The notes beneath the pieces are model-generated. The model was not told the DNA's origin and did no database searches. It saw only the letters and a program-made list of their open reading frames with translations. Of a stretch of DNA of 63,095 nucleotides, positions 1 to 12,856 are shown one piece after another (position 1 is the first letter of the stretch; each line of letters starts with the position of its first letter). The DNA is from Gemmatimonadota bacterium (GTDB taxonomy: Bacteria; Gemmatimonadota; Gemmatimonadetes; Longimicrobiales; Gaopeijiaceae), in assembly GCA_026706635.1 (NCBI GenBank), contig JAPOYJ010000013.1:1-63095 (forward strand). Direction: 5' to 3'. The position numbers were made by a program, and so were the translations under genes.

Positions 1-2000
<2,000 letters not shown>

Positions 2001-2403
2001 AGCCCCTGTTCTCTGGCCCGGCCCGGTGCGACCCTCTCTGGTCACGCCGCGCCAGGCTCGTCGTTTCGGAGCTGGCACTTCACCGTTCTGCCTTCCAACA
2101 CGTACGCTCCACCGACACTCCGAGGCCGCCACCCCCACGGGGCGAGCCGCCTCGAGGCCGGCCGGAGCGACCTAAGGCACCTACTCTTCTATCTACCTCA
2201 GTTGTCAATCAGCGTGTCGCCCGCCCGCGCACGGGAGCCGCCGGGTGCGCACAGCCACCCCGGGCCCACCCGACCGACCCACCGCAGTTGGTGCGGCGGA
2301 TTGGCGGGACGTACGGCGGACAGCTTCGGAAGCTATCGAGTTTGGTCCGGAAGTCAATGGCCTTCGGAGAGGGCGGGAGGGTCCCCCTCCTGGGTCGCTC
2401 CCC
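2001..2403 (-). promoter_or_regulatory. 23S leader region without 16S or tRNA
   Basis: This 400-base stretch separates the 23S 5' end from a decayed PHP gene. I find no 16S 3' end (no anti-Shine-Dalgarno block), no tRNA-Ile or tRNA-Ala T-arm and no credible ORF. A perfect TTGACA -35 hexamer lies at 2208-2203 (minus strand), but at 16-18 bp spacing the -10 candidates are poor. A promoter for the rRNA gene should be somewhere here; the exact site is inference. Confidence 0.35.
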
Positions 2404-2961
2404 CTGCATCCCCCCGACCGCCAGGAAGTCGGGCACCTCGTCGCCGGTCATGTAGGAATCGCCCAGCTCGGTGCCGCCACCGGGGCCGTGCCAGTCGGAG
2501 CCGCCGGTCACCAGCAGCCCCTCGCTCCGCGCCACCTCCTCGAGTTCGGCGACGCCCATGTAGGTGCGCGTGGCCCGGTAGCCTCCAACCCCCGCAGGCA
2601 GGCGTCCAGGAGCCGTGGCGGCAGTTCATGAAAGCGCTCGGCGGGCGGATGCGCCCAGACGGGGATCCCGCCGGCGGCGCGGCGCTCGTAGCTGCGGCGG
2701 GCGTGGCGCGCCAAGGCCTCGGCCTCCAGATCGACGAAGTAGCCCAGGATGTGGATGCCCTCGCCCTCGAAGGTGCTGCTCATCTCGACCGCCGGAATGA
2801 TCTGGAGCGGTCGCCCGCTGGCAGCTGCGACGGCTGGCCCCACTCCCCTGACGGTGTCGCGGTCCGACAGCGCTGGCACCTCCAGCTGACCGGCGATCGC
2901 ACGCTCCACGACCTCCTCGGGCGAGACAGTGCCGTCGGACGCGTGCGAATGGACGAAGGCG
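2404..2961 (-). pseudogene. Decayed second copy of the PHP-domain phosphatase
   Basis: This is a broken paralogue of the intact PHP gene at 4413-5231. From the metal-binding start (HSHASDGTVSPEEVV) to residue ~90 it follows the intact copy closely. It then jumps from RRSYERR straight to AGGIPVWAHPP, so about 88 codons are missing. It shifts frame after the LRGLE block; the LLVTGGSDWHGPGGG segment continues in another frame. The stop codon after the terminal GGM (TAG in the intact copy) is CAG here. The normal start and the first His-x-His are also altered (VHSHASDG for HVHSTASDG). It cannot encode a functional enzyme. It forms the left half of a duplicated PHP-propeller unit. Confidence 0.85.
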
Positions 2962-3055
2962 TCCCGGGACAGGACATCGGGTCTCCCCCACGACCGCTGA
3001 CGGCCATCTCGATGCTCTCCAGCCCGATCGGCGCGGGCCTCCGACTTCGAGCCCG

Positions 3056-4234
3056 CTAATTCCGCCGAAGCTTCAGCGGCCTGATGGTGCAATCCAGATT
3101 GCCGAGGGCGTCCGGATGCAGCGAATATATGGACACGTCGTCACCCGGAGTGCGGACGAATTTGACGTACTCATCGAACTCGCGGCGTGCCACCAGCTCC
3201 CCTGCCACGGGATCGAGTACCTCAACCGTGGTGTGCAGGAATCGATTCATGTCCCGGTAGGGATCCAAGGGTGCTCCCTCGCCGTCACCTGGTTGTTCGG
3301 CAATGGGCGAAAACGACGCCGGAGCTCGTTGAACCGCCACCCAGAGTAGCCCGTCCGCGTCCTGGTGGACGCCCGACACGCTCGGCTCGGTGGGTGCCCT
3401 GACAGGGGCCCCGGGTGACCTGGAGGAATACGGCCGAAACCACTCCGAGATCCGTTCGATGCGAATCTTCTCCGTTCCGTCAAGCCCGTAGCGGGAGACG
3501 CTGTAGCGGGTGTACGGCGCACTCCAGATGTCGACGTGATCGTTTGATCTGGCCAGAACGCGCCTCATGTCCCACCTGGTGCCGCTCAAGTTTTCTGGAC
3601 GGTTTCTCCATTCCTCCCATTGGTCCGCATCCGTCTCGGCGGCTGCAATGCTGGCCTCGATGGTCCCGTCGGGCCGCAGTAACTGAATTGTCGTGATCCC
3701 GGCCGCCGTGCGAACATTGCCCTGAACAGCAATCGTCCCGCCTCTCAGGACCACGACATCTCGCACGGGGAGCGGCAGCCGGACTTGATCCAGGCTGCGT
3801 TCGGCCTTGGGGGCAAGCGTGTGGAGGACGTCGGGACGTGCAATCACGTACAAGGTATCGCCCCCTCCGACTTCCGTAGGCAGCCAGATGGTGTACTCCG
3901 GGAATTCACCGGGGCCCTCTCCGAACCGGCCGAACGATGACCGGTAGGTGCCGTCCGCTCCGAAGACGGCGATCAGCTCATCGCCTACGACAGGAGCCAC
4001 GATGTAGTTGCCCTCTCGGTCGCGCGCAAGACTTGGCATCGGAACGCTCCTGAACCAGAGTCGGTCCTCGGGAGGAGCGAGAGTCACGGACGGACCTGTC
4101 TCGATCACGCAGGTGGAACAGGTGACGCGATCGCCTATCTCAACTACTTCCTGCGCGCCGCCCGACACAACGGCCAATTGCACGAGGACAACCGACGCCA
4201 GTACTGGTGACGTCCGTGTCCATCCGCGGGTCAT
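3056..4234 (-). CDS. Secreted 6-bladed beta-propeller protein (copy 1)
   Basis: A predicted exported protein of 392 residues from the ATG at 4234, which opens a clean Sec signal (MTRGW, then a hydrophobic stretch ending SGGAQE); an upstream in-frame ATG at 4294 is less likely. After a C-x2-C pair (CSTC) come propeller blades with the recurrent features of the Gemmatimonadota 6-bladed family: D-x-E/D-GN-Y, VFGADGTY and the GEGPGEF turn. It is paralogous throughout to 5677-6909, including the identical C-terminal block DALGNLDCTIRPLKLRR. Function is unknown; such propellers are thought to be extracytoplasmic binding proteins. It lies just downstream of the intact PHP gene on the same strand (178 nt gap). 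Confidence 0.8.
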   Translation of the reverse strand: MTRGWTRTSPVLASVVLVQLAVVSGGAQEVVEIGDRVTCSTCVIETGPSVTLAPPEDRLWFRSVPMPSLARDREGNYIVAPVVGDELIAVFGADGTYRSSFGRFGEGPGEFPEYTIWLPTEVGGGDTLYVIARPDVLHTLAPKAERSLDQVRLPLPVRDVVVLRGGTIAVQGNVRTAAGITTIQLLRPDGTIEASIAAAETDADQWEEWRNRPENLSGTRWDMRRVLARSNDHVDIWSAPYTRYSVSRYGLDGTEKIRIERISEWFRPYSSRSPGAPVRAPTEPSVSGVHQDADGLLWVAVQRAPASFSPIAEQPGDGEGAPLDPYRDMNRFLHTTVEVLDPVAGELVARREFDEYVKFVRTPGDDVSIYSLHPDALGNLDCTIRPLKLRRN

Positions 4235-4412
4235 GACCGTACCCTCACTCCGCAGGGGACCTGGCCGTAGGGATGATCGCAGAGTCATGCTCAACTCCGT
4301 GTTCCCGCCTTGTCGCCAGCCGGTTTCTGCAATCTGGAGTCCGTTCGCTCTATTGCTGGCAACAGGTCAACTGCATGCCTCAGCTCTTGCGGGAGCACGT
4401 ACCTCGCTCCCC

Positions 4413-5231
4413 CTACATCCCCCCGGCCGCCAGGAAGTCGGACACCTCGTCGCCCGTCACGTAGAAGTCGCCCAGCTCGGTGCCGCCACCGGGGCCGTGC
4501 CAGTCGGAGCCGCCGGTCACCAGCAGCCCCTTGCTTCGCGCCACCTCTTCGAGCTCGGCGACGCTGACGTAGGTGCGTGTGGCCCGGTAGACCTCCAACC
4601 CCCGCAGGCCAGCGTCCAGGAGCCGTGGCAGCAGCTCGTGAAAGCGCTCGGCGGGCGGATGCGCCCAGACGGGGATCCCGCCGGCCTCCCTGACCGTGCG
4701 CGTGACCTCCTCCGGGGTCGCGACCTCGGTCGGAAGGTACGCCGGGCAGTCGTTCCCGATGAGGCGCGCAAAGGCGTCCCGGATGTTGGCCGCGTGGCCG
4801 GCTTCGATCAGCGCACGGGCTAGGTGGGGACGCGAGTAGGCCACGGCGGAGGAGCCGCGCTGGGCGTCGAGCTGCTCGCGCGAGACCGGGATGCCGTGCT
4901 CCCGGAGCCTCTCCGTCATCTCCAGCATGCGTGCGTCGCGGCGCTCGTAGCTACGGCGGGCGTGGCGCGCGAAGGCCTCGGACTCCGGATCGACGAAGTA
5001 GCCCAGGATGTGGATGTCCTCGCCCTCGAAGGTGCTGCTCATCTCGACCGCCGGAATGATCTGGAGCGGTCGCCCGCTGGCAGCCGCGATGGCTGGCCCG
5101 ACTCCCCTGACGGTGTCGTGGTCGGCGAGCGCCAGCACATCCAGCCGGCCGGCGATCGCACGCTCCACGATCTCCTCGGGCGAGATAGTGCCGTCCGAGG
5201 CCGTCGAGTGCACATGCAGATCGAGCTTCAT
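4413..5231 (-). CDS. PHP-domain phosphoesterase (RNase AM/YciV type)
   Basis: A 272-residue cytoplasmic protein with the full PHP metal-site pattern: HVHSTASDG at the N-terminus, LADHDTV near residue 38, the acidic residue in PAVEMSS, a central SRPHLARAL, VWAHP near residue 190 and GGSDWHG near residue 245. The family (YciV/RnaAM, 3',5'-nucleoside bisphosphate phosphatases and 5'-3' exonucleases) acts on oligonucleotides and mature rRNA 5' ends, which is notable next to a 23S gene, though the link is only positional. Length is normal. The ATG at 5231 begins at the conserved MKLDLHVHS. A paired palindrome lies 70 bp upstream (5301-5339), in its probable promoter. A decayed copy lies at 2404-2961. 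Confidence 0.85.
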   Translation of the reverse strand: MKLDLHVHSTASDGTISPEEIVERAIAGRLDVLALADHDTVRGVGPAIAAASGRPLQIIPAVEMSSTFEGEDIHILGYFVDPESEAFARHARRSYERRDARMLEMTERLREHGIPVSREQLDAQRGSSAVAYSRPHLARALIEAGHAANIRDAFARLIGNDCPAYLPTEVATPEEVTRTVREAGGIPVWAHPPAERFHELLPRLLDAGLRGLEVYRATRTYVSVAELEEVARSKGLLVTGGSDWHGPGGGTELGDFYVTGDEVSDFLAAGGM

Positions 5232-5300
5232 CGGGCCGGGCCGCTACCCGCTGGTAGTCCGTGGACAGGCCCGGACGAGCACCGAGAGCGGCGCGGGAAT

Positions 5301-5339
5301 TGTAAACCATGGATTACACAATGTAAACCATGCATTACA
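5301..5339. promoter_or_regulatory. Paired 18-bp palindromes, 21-bp phased (locus 1)
   Basis: Sites TGTAAACCATGGATTACA (5301-5318) and TGTAAACCATGCATTACA (5322-5339). Starts are 21 bp apart, so both lie on the same helix face. The pair sits upstream of the PHP gene (minus strand) and before the IS110 remnant. The spacing recurs at six other loci in this window, which suggests binding of two dimers side by side, or a dispersed repeat. Confidence 0.7.
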
Positions 5340-5389
5340 GTGTGGGGAGACGAGCGAAGCGGTCCAGATTGACATGAGAAGGCCAACCT

Positions 5390-5680
5390 CCTGCTAACGC
5401 AGTCGCCACCTTTCGGGGCGCTGCACAGTGAGACGGGCTTGGAAGCCCACAACCACAGGAGGCTGGCCATGAAGCCGAAGCTAACCACTGGCCTGGACGT
5501 GAGCGACCGCTACAGCACCTACGTCACGCTCGCCTCGGGGGACGAAGCGGAAGCCGAGGGGCGTGTCCGCACCACGCCGGCGGCGCTGCGGACCGTCTTC
5601 GGGGGCACCCAGCGGCAGCGCGTAGTCGTCGAGGCGGGTCCCCACTCGCCGTGGATCAGCAGGCTGCTCGACGAGCTTAC
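5390..5680 (+). mobile_element. IS110-family remnant: left-end noncoding region plus transposase N-terminus
   Basis: From the ATG at 5469, preceded by AGGAGG, a frame encodes the first ~70 residues of an IS110-type DEDD transposase: GLDVSDRYSTYVTL (first catalytic Asp) and VVVEAGPHSPWISRLLDEL. The reading continues to a stop at 5705, but homology ends at about 5680, where the sequence switches abruptly to the 3' end of the neighbouring propeller gene. About 80 bases upstream carry the small stem-loops (gggcttggaagccc) typical of the noncoding left end that encodes the bridge RNA in IS110 elements. The remainder of the transposase, including the C-terminal Ser domain, is gone. Non-functional. 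Confidence 0.75.
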
Positions 5681-6909
5681 TTCCGCCGAAGCTTCAGCGG
5701 CCTGATGGTGCAATCCAGATTGCCGAGGGCGTCCGGATGCAGCGAATATATGAACACATCGTCGCCCGGCGTACCAACGAACTTGAGATACTCGTTGAAC
5801 TCACGCCGTACAACAACCTCCCCTGCCACTGGATCGAGTACCTCGACAGTAGTATGCAAGAATCGATTCATATCTATGTATGGATCCATGCGTACCTCCG
5901 CTCCTTCCGACCCCGGTTCATCGGAAGTGGCCGAGAACGACGCCGGAGCCTTCAGGATCGCCACCCAGAGCAATCCGTCCGCATCCTCGTGGATGCTGGC
6001 CACGCTCGGCTCCGCACGACCGCGAAAAAGGGCTCCCGGCGTCCTGTGGAAGTACGGTTGAAACCACTTGGAGATCCGTTCGATCCGAGTCTTCTCCGCA
6101 CCATCACGCCCGTAGCGGGAGATGCGGTAGCGGTTGCGGTGCGCACTCCAAACATCCATGTGGTCACTTGATCTCTCCAGGACGCGCTCCATATCCCACC
6201 TGACCATATACTGGTTCTGCGAAAGAGCCTTCCATTCGTCCCACTGCTCGTCATTCGTCGCAGCAGGTGCAATGCTCGCCTCAATTGACCCGTCTGGCCG
6301 GAGAATCTGGATTGTCGTGATTCCGGCCTCTGTGCGAACCGTGGCCTGAGCCGCAATCATGCCGCCCTTCAGGATCGTGGCATCCCGTGCGTCAACCGGC
6401 ACGCGGATTTGATCCAGTCTGCTCTCGGCTCGCGGTGCGAGCATGTGAAGATGTGGCCGAGCGATCGCGTACAGAATATCGCCTTCTCCGATTGCCAGGA
6501 CCCGCCCAAGACCGGGTGCGAACTCACCCGGACCCTCGCCGATCCCGCCATACGATGACAGGTACGTCCCATCCGCCCCGAATACGCCGATCAACCCATC
6601 CCCCTCGACGGGAAACATGATGTAGTTCCCCTCGCTGTCACGCACGAGACCAGGGGTTGGCAGGCTCCTGAACCACACATGGTCGGTAGGAGGGGCAAGA
6701 GTCACGGCCGGGCCTGTCTCGATCACGCAAGCGGGGCAGGCGATGCCGTCGTCGATTTCGACCACCTCTTGCGCCTGGCCGGGCATCCGGGCCAGCGCCA
6801 AGACAAGCGCGGATACCAGGCCAAGCGCCGTCGGCCGACCAGTAGTCGTGGCCGGACTCGCACTCGGCGGTGGACGCCGTCGAAGCGGTGATGGTGCAAT
6901 CATCGCCAC
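5677..6909 (-). CDS. Secreted 6-bladed beta-propeller protein (copy 2)
   Basis: A 410-residue paralogue of the protein at 3056-4234. It has an N-terminal signal (Arg-rich start, then a hydrophobic stretch ending PGQAQE), the CPAC pair, the VFGADGTYLSSYGG and GEGPGEF blade motifs and the same C-terminal block. Its 3' end abuts the truncated IS110 transposase, and the last codons overlap the end of that remnant's frame. The duplication therefore covers the propeller gene as well as the PHP gene. Ligand and role are unknown. It ends the cluster before the ATP synthase genes, 71 nt upstream of the atpC stop codon on the same strand. Confidence 0.8.
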   Translation of the reverse strand: MAMIAPSPLRRRPPPSASPATTTGRPTALGLVSALVLALARMPGQAQEVVEIDDGIACPACVIETGPAVTLAPPTDHVWFRSLPTPGLVRDSEGNYIMFPVEGDGLIGVFGADGTYLSSYGGIGEGPGEFAPGLGRVLAIGEGDILYAIARPHLHMLAPRAESRLDQIRVPVDARDATILKGGMIAAQATVRTEAGITTIQILRPDGSIEASIAPAATNDEQWDEWKALSQNQYMVRWDMERVLERSSDHMDVWSAHRNRYRISRYGRDGAEKTRIERISKWFQPYFHRTPGALFRGRAEPSVASIHEDADGLLWVAILKAPASFSATSDEPGSEGAEVRMDPYIDMNRFLHTTVEVLDPVAGEVVVRREFNEYLKFVGTPGDDVFIYSLHPDALGNLDCTIRPLKLRRK

Positions 6910-6980
6910 TCTACTCCCGTCTCGCCCTTCGCGAACGCCTTGCCGACGCTGGCCCCGTATCCGGCCCGGGCCGCGCCCCG

Positions 6981-7253
6981 CTACCCTCCCTCAACCCGGT
7001 CCGCGAGTACCGTCACCTCGTTGGATTCCACCTTCACCACCCCGCCAGCAATGTGGTGCCGGCTTCTGTCGCCCGACTCCGACTCGGCCGTCAGCGGCCC
7101 CTCGCCGATCAGCGTCAGGAGCGGCGCGTGTCCCGGTAGAATCCCCACCCAGCCGTCCCAGGCCGGTGCCACGATCGACTTCGCGGTCCCATCGAAGACC
7201 ACCGCTTCGGGCGTCACCACCTTCAGCCGCATCAACCCGGACTCCGTCGCCAT
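6981..7253 (-). CDS. atpC: ATP synthase epsilon subunit, short form lacking the C-terminal hairpin
   Basis: About 83-90 residues. The N-terminal beta-sandwich is recognisable: MRLKVVTPEAVVFDG, a central GWVGILPGHAPLLTLIGEG and VKVESNEVTVLADRVE at the end. Usual epsilon subunits are 130-140 residues; here the protein stops after the beta-domain, so the two-helix C-terminal domain that can inhibit ATP hydrolysis is absent. Short epsilons of this kind are known in Chlorobi. Start: ATG 7253 or ATG 7232; the latter has GGAG 9 nt upstream and matches the conserved start. Last gene of the atp locus, directly after atpD. Confidence 0.85.
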   Translation of the reverse strand: MATESGLMRLKVVTPEAVVFDGTAKSIVAPAWDGWVGILPGHAPLLTLIGEGPLTAESESGDRSRHHIAGGVVKVESNEVTVLADRVEGG

Positions 7254-7311
7254 GCCCTCAGCCGTCCCCGTCACGGTGCGCGAGCACACCCTTCATCGGA
7301 TGCCGCACCGG

Positions 7312-8811
<1,500 letters not shown>

Positions 8812-8830
8812 ATTTATCGACCATTGGCCG

Positions 8831-9697
8831 CTACTCCAGAGCCGCGGCACCCCCCACGATCTCGGCGATCTCCTGGGTGATCTGACCCTGCCGGGCCCGG
8901 TTGTAGGTGCGGGTCAGATTCTCGAGGATCTCGCCCGCGTTGTCGGTCGCGCTCTTCATCGCGGCCCTGCGCGCGCCCTGCTCCCCGGCGGCGTTCTCCA
9001 CCAGCGCCCGGTACACCGCCATGCGGAGGTAGCTGGGGAGGATCGCGCCGACCAGCTCCTCGGGCGGCGGCGAGACGATGTAGGCGTCGAGCGAGGGGGC
9101 GCCCGGAGCGGGCTCTAGGGGGAGCATCCTGGTTGTGCGCGGCGGGGTCGACATCGCCGAGCGGAATTCGGAGCTCACCATGTGGACGGCGTCGAGCTCC
9201 CCCGCCTCGAAGGAGCGCCGCAGCGGCGCCACCAGCTCCTCGGCGTCCTCGGGGGTGGGGGCGTCGCCGATTCCGGTAGTCGCCGACGCGATCCGGGCGC
9301 CGCGGAAGCGGAAGTACGAGAGGCCCTTCTTCCCGGCGATGTGCAGCTCCGTGGCCACGCCCCGATCGGCCAGCGCATCGAGCATCGAACGCGCCTCGCG
9401 GATCAGGTTGGCGTTGAAGGCCCCGCAGAAGCCCCGGTTGGCGGTCAGGAGGAGGACGGCAGCCCGCCTGGTCTCGCCAGGCTGCCTGAGCAGGGGGTGC
9501 TCCCTCTCCAGCCATGGCGCGTGGAGGCTCCGCACCAGCTCGACGAGGGCGTCGCTGTAGGGGCGGGCCGCCTGCATGCGATCGATGGCCCGCTTGAGCT
9601 TGGAGGTCGCCACCAGCTCCATGGTGCGGGTGATCTTGCGGGTGTTCCTGACGGACTTGATCCGCCGCATGACCTCCCGGGCGCCCGCTCCAGCCAC
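8831..9697 (-). CDS. atpG: ATP synthase F1 gamma subunit
   Basis: 288 residues; the central rotor stalk that couples proton flow in F0 to catalysis in F1. The N-terminal helix (REVMRRIKSVRNTRKITRTMELVATSKLKRA) and the C-terminal helix (MKSATDNAGEILENLTRTYNRARQGQITQEIAEIVGGAAAL) are both conserved and form the coiled-coil rotor. Length is normal. It starts one base after the atpA stop codon, so the two are surely cotranscribed. Nothing unusual. Confidence 0.95.
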   Translation of the reverse strand: MAGAGAREVMRRIKSVRNTRKITRTMELVATSKLKRAIDRMQAARPYSDALVELVRSLHAPWLEREHPLLRQPGETRRAAVLLLTANRGFCGAFNANLIREARSMLDALADRGVATELHIAGKKGLSYFRFRGARIASATTGIGDAPTPEDAEELVAPLRRSFEAGELDAVHMVSSEFRSAMSTPPRTTRMLPLEPAPGAPSLDAYIVSPPPEELVGAILPSYLRMAVYRALVENAAGEQGARRAAMKSATDNAGEILENLTRTYNRARQGQITQEIAEIVGGAAALE

Positions 9698-9698
9698 G

Positions 9699-11261
9699 CT
9701 ACGCCGCCCCCTGGGCCGCCTGCTCCGACTCGGCCGCGAAGACCCGGTTGTACTCCTCGATGCACTCGCCTAGGCGCCCCTCGATATCCTCGGTGAGCCG
9801 GCCCTCCTGGCGAATTCCGATCAGAACGTCGTCGTAGCGGTCGCCGACGAAGTCCATGAACCCCATCTCCCAGCGGCGCACATCGGCGACCGCGAGGTCG
9901 TCCAGGTAGCCGTTGGTGACAGCGTAGATCGCCACGATCTGCCGCTCCACCGGGACTGGCCTGTACTGCGGCTGCTTGAGGATCTCGACGGTGCGCTGGC
10001 CGCGCGCCAGCTGCCGCTGGGTGGCCGCGTCGAGGTCCGAGGCGAACTGCGCGAAGGTCTCCATGGCGCGGAACTGGGCCAAGTCCAGCCTGAGGCGCCC
10101 GGCCACGGACTTCATCGCCTTCACCTGGGCCGCGCCGCCGACGCGCGACACCGATATGCCCACGTTCACGGCGGGTCGCACGCCCGAGTTGAAGAGGTCG
10201 GGCTCGAGGTAGATCTGGCCGTCGGTGATCGAGATCACATTGGTGGGAATGTAGGCGGAGACGTCGCCAGCCTGCGTCTCGATGATCGGGAGCGCGGTGA
10301 GCGAGCCGCCCCCGAGCTCGTCGGAGAGCTTGGCGGCCCGCTCGAGCAGCCTGGAGTGCAGGTAGAAGACGTCGCCGGGATACGCCTCGCGCCCAGGCGG
10401 ACGGCGGAGCACGAGCGAGAGCTGCCTGTACGCCTGCGCCTGCTTGGAGAGGTCGTCGTAGACGACGAGCGCATGCCTGCCCTCCCACATGAAGTGCTCG
10501 GCGAGGGCGGTCGCCGCGTACGGCGCAATGTACTGCATCGGAGCGGGGTCGGAGGCGTTCGCCGCGACGACGACGGTGTAGTCCATGGCGCCGTGCTCGC
10601 GGAAGGTCTCCACGACGCCCGCGACCATCCCGGCACGCTGGCCCACGGCGCAGTAGATGCAGAGGACTCCGGTGCCCCTCTGGTTGAGGATCGCATCGAT
10701 CGCGATGGCGGTCTTCCCGGTCTGGCGGTCCCCGATGATCAGCTCGCGCTGCCCCCGCCCGATCGGGATCATCGCGTCGATCGCCTTGATTCCGGTCTGG
10801 AGCGGCTCCTTCACCGGCTGGCGCTTGACGATCCCCGGGGCCACCACGTCGATCTGGCGCCTCCCCGAGGTCTCGATAGCGGCTCCGCCGTCGATGGGGG
10901 CGCCGAGCGCGTTCACCACGCGCCCCAGGTAGCCGTCGCCCACGGGTATGTCGAGGACGCGGCCCATGCGGCGCACCTGGTCGCCTTCGCGCAGCCCCTC
11001 CCAGTCGCCCATCACGACCGCGCCGATGTTGTCCTCCTCCAGGTTGAGCGCGAGGGCGGCAACCCGTTCCCCGCTCTCGCCGGAGGAGATCTCGAGCATC
11101 TCGCTCGCCATCGCGCTGGAGAGGCCGTAGATACGGGCAACGCCGTCCTTGACCTCGAGAACCTCGCCCACCTCCTCCGAGTGGAGAGCCTCCTCGAAGC
11201 TCTCGATCTCGGCCAGGAGTACGCTCTTGAGCTCGCTCGCCCGGAGCCCTGAATCGGACAT
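9699..11261 (-). CDS. atpA: ATP synthase F1 alpha subunit
   Basis: 520 residues, the noncatalytic nucleotide-binding subunit. Motifs: [13 protein letters not shown] near the start, P-loop [50 protein letters not shown] in the centre (written here as landmarks YDDLSKQA and [12 protein letters not shown]), and [10 protein letters not shown], the alpha-subunit signature. ATG at 11261, 27 bases after atpH ends. Normal length and no anomalies. Confidence 0.96.
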   Translation of the reverse strand: MSDSGLRASELKSVLLAEIESFEEALHSEEVGEVLEVKDGVARIYGLSSAMASEMLEISSGESGERVAALALNLEEDNIGAVVMGDWEGLREGDQVRRMGRVLDIPVGDGYLGRVVNALGAPIDGGAAIETSGRRQIDVVAPGIVKRQPVKEPLQTGIKAIDAMIPIGRGQRELIIGDRQTGKTAIAIDAILNQRGTGVLCIYCAVGQRAGMVAGVVETFREHGAMDYTVVVAANASDPAPMQYIAPYAATALAEHFMWEGRHALVVYDDLSKQAQAYRQLSLVLRRPPGREAYPGDVFYLHSRLLERAAKLSDELGGGSLTALPIIETQAGDVSAYIPTNVISITDGQIYLEPDLFNSGVRPAVNVGISVSRVGGAAQVKAMKSVAGRLRLDLAQFRAMETFAQFASDLDAATQRQLARGQRTVEILKQPQYRPVPVERQIVAIYAVTNGYLDDLAVADVRRWEMGFMDFVGDRYDDVLIGIRQEGRLTEDIEGRLGECIEEYNRVFAAESEQAAQGAA

Positions 11262-11288
11262 ATGTGCCTCTTCTCCCCGTCTATCTCG

Positions 11289-11833
11289 CTAGGTTCGAAG
11301 CTCGGCGTCCATGAGCCTTCGCCTCATGGCGTCGAGCCGTCGCTTCACAGACCCGTCGTACAGGGTGTCGCCCTCTCGGATCACGATTCCCCCGATGATC
11401 TCCGGCCGCACCGCGATGCGCGGGACGACCTCCGCCCCCGTCGCCGAGGACAGCTGCGCCTCCAGGTCCTCCCGGTCGACGGCCGATAGCGGCCTCGCCA
11501 CGGTGACGTCCATCCGACGGCGCCCCAGGTGGCGCTCCAGCATCTCCACATAGGCCGAGGCCATGGCGGGGAGCAGCCGCTGCCGCCGCTTCTCCACCAC
11601 GACCTGCAGGAAGCGCAGCAGCATTGGCGGCACGAAGCCCTCCAGCGACCGTCCCAGCGCCGCCTTCTTCTCGGCCGTGGCGACGCGCGGAGTCAGAAGG
11701 AACTCGCGCGTCAGAGGGTCGTCCATCAGCGAGACCACCAGCTCCAGACCGGACCCAAAGGCCTCGACGCCATCGTGGCGCCCCGCCAGCTCGAAGAGCG
11801 TCTCGGCGTAGCTACGCGCTACGGTCTCCTCCC

Positions 11834-11837
<4 letters not shown>
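11289..11837 (-). CDS. atpH: ATP synthase delta subunit
   Basis: 182 residues from a GTG at 11837 whose first bases overlap the atpF stop (GTGA). The frame remains open upstream, but the OSCP/delta fold begins at VREETVARSYAETLFELA. The C-terminal signature is present (GGIVIREGDTLYDGSVKRRLDAMRR; conserved G-x2-I-x-G-D). The subunit links the peripheral stalk to the top of F1. Length matches the family. Confidence 0.93.
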
Positions 11838-12744
<907 letters not shown>

Positions 12745-12783
12745 TCAGAGCGCCGAGCTCGCACCTGCCGTGCGGCTACCCGA

Positions 12784-12822
12784 TGTAAAGCATAGTTTAC
12801 AATATGTAATGCAGAGTTTCTA
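12784..12822. promoter_or_regulatory. Paired 18-bp palindromes, 21-bp phased (locus 3, atpB-atpE gap)
   Basis: Sites TGTAAAGCATAGTTTACA (12784-12801, near-perfect) and TGTAATGCAGAGTTTCTA (12805-12822, degenerate right arm), with starts 21 bp apart. They occupy the 142-base gap between the atpB stop and the atpE start, the widest gap in the locus. Confidence 0.6.
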
Positions 12823-12856
12823 TTTCGGATTCCGTGGAAGGTCTGTCCACGGGGTG

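Noticed and set aside
2001-2403. tRNA-Ile or tRNA-Ala in an rRNA spacer
   Set aside because: No T-arm consensus, acceptor-stem pairing or anticodon loop was found on either strand by eye.
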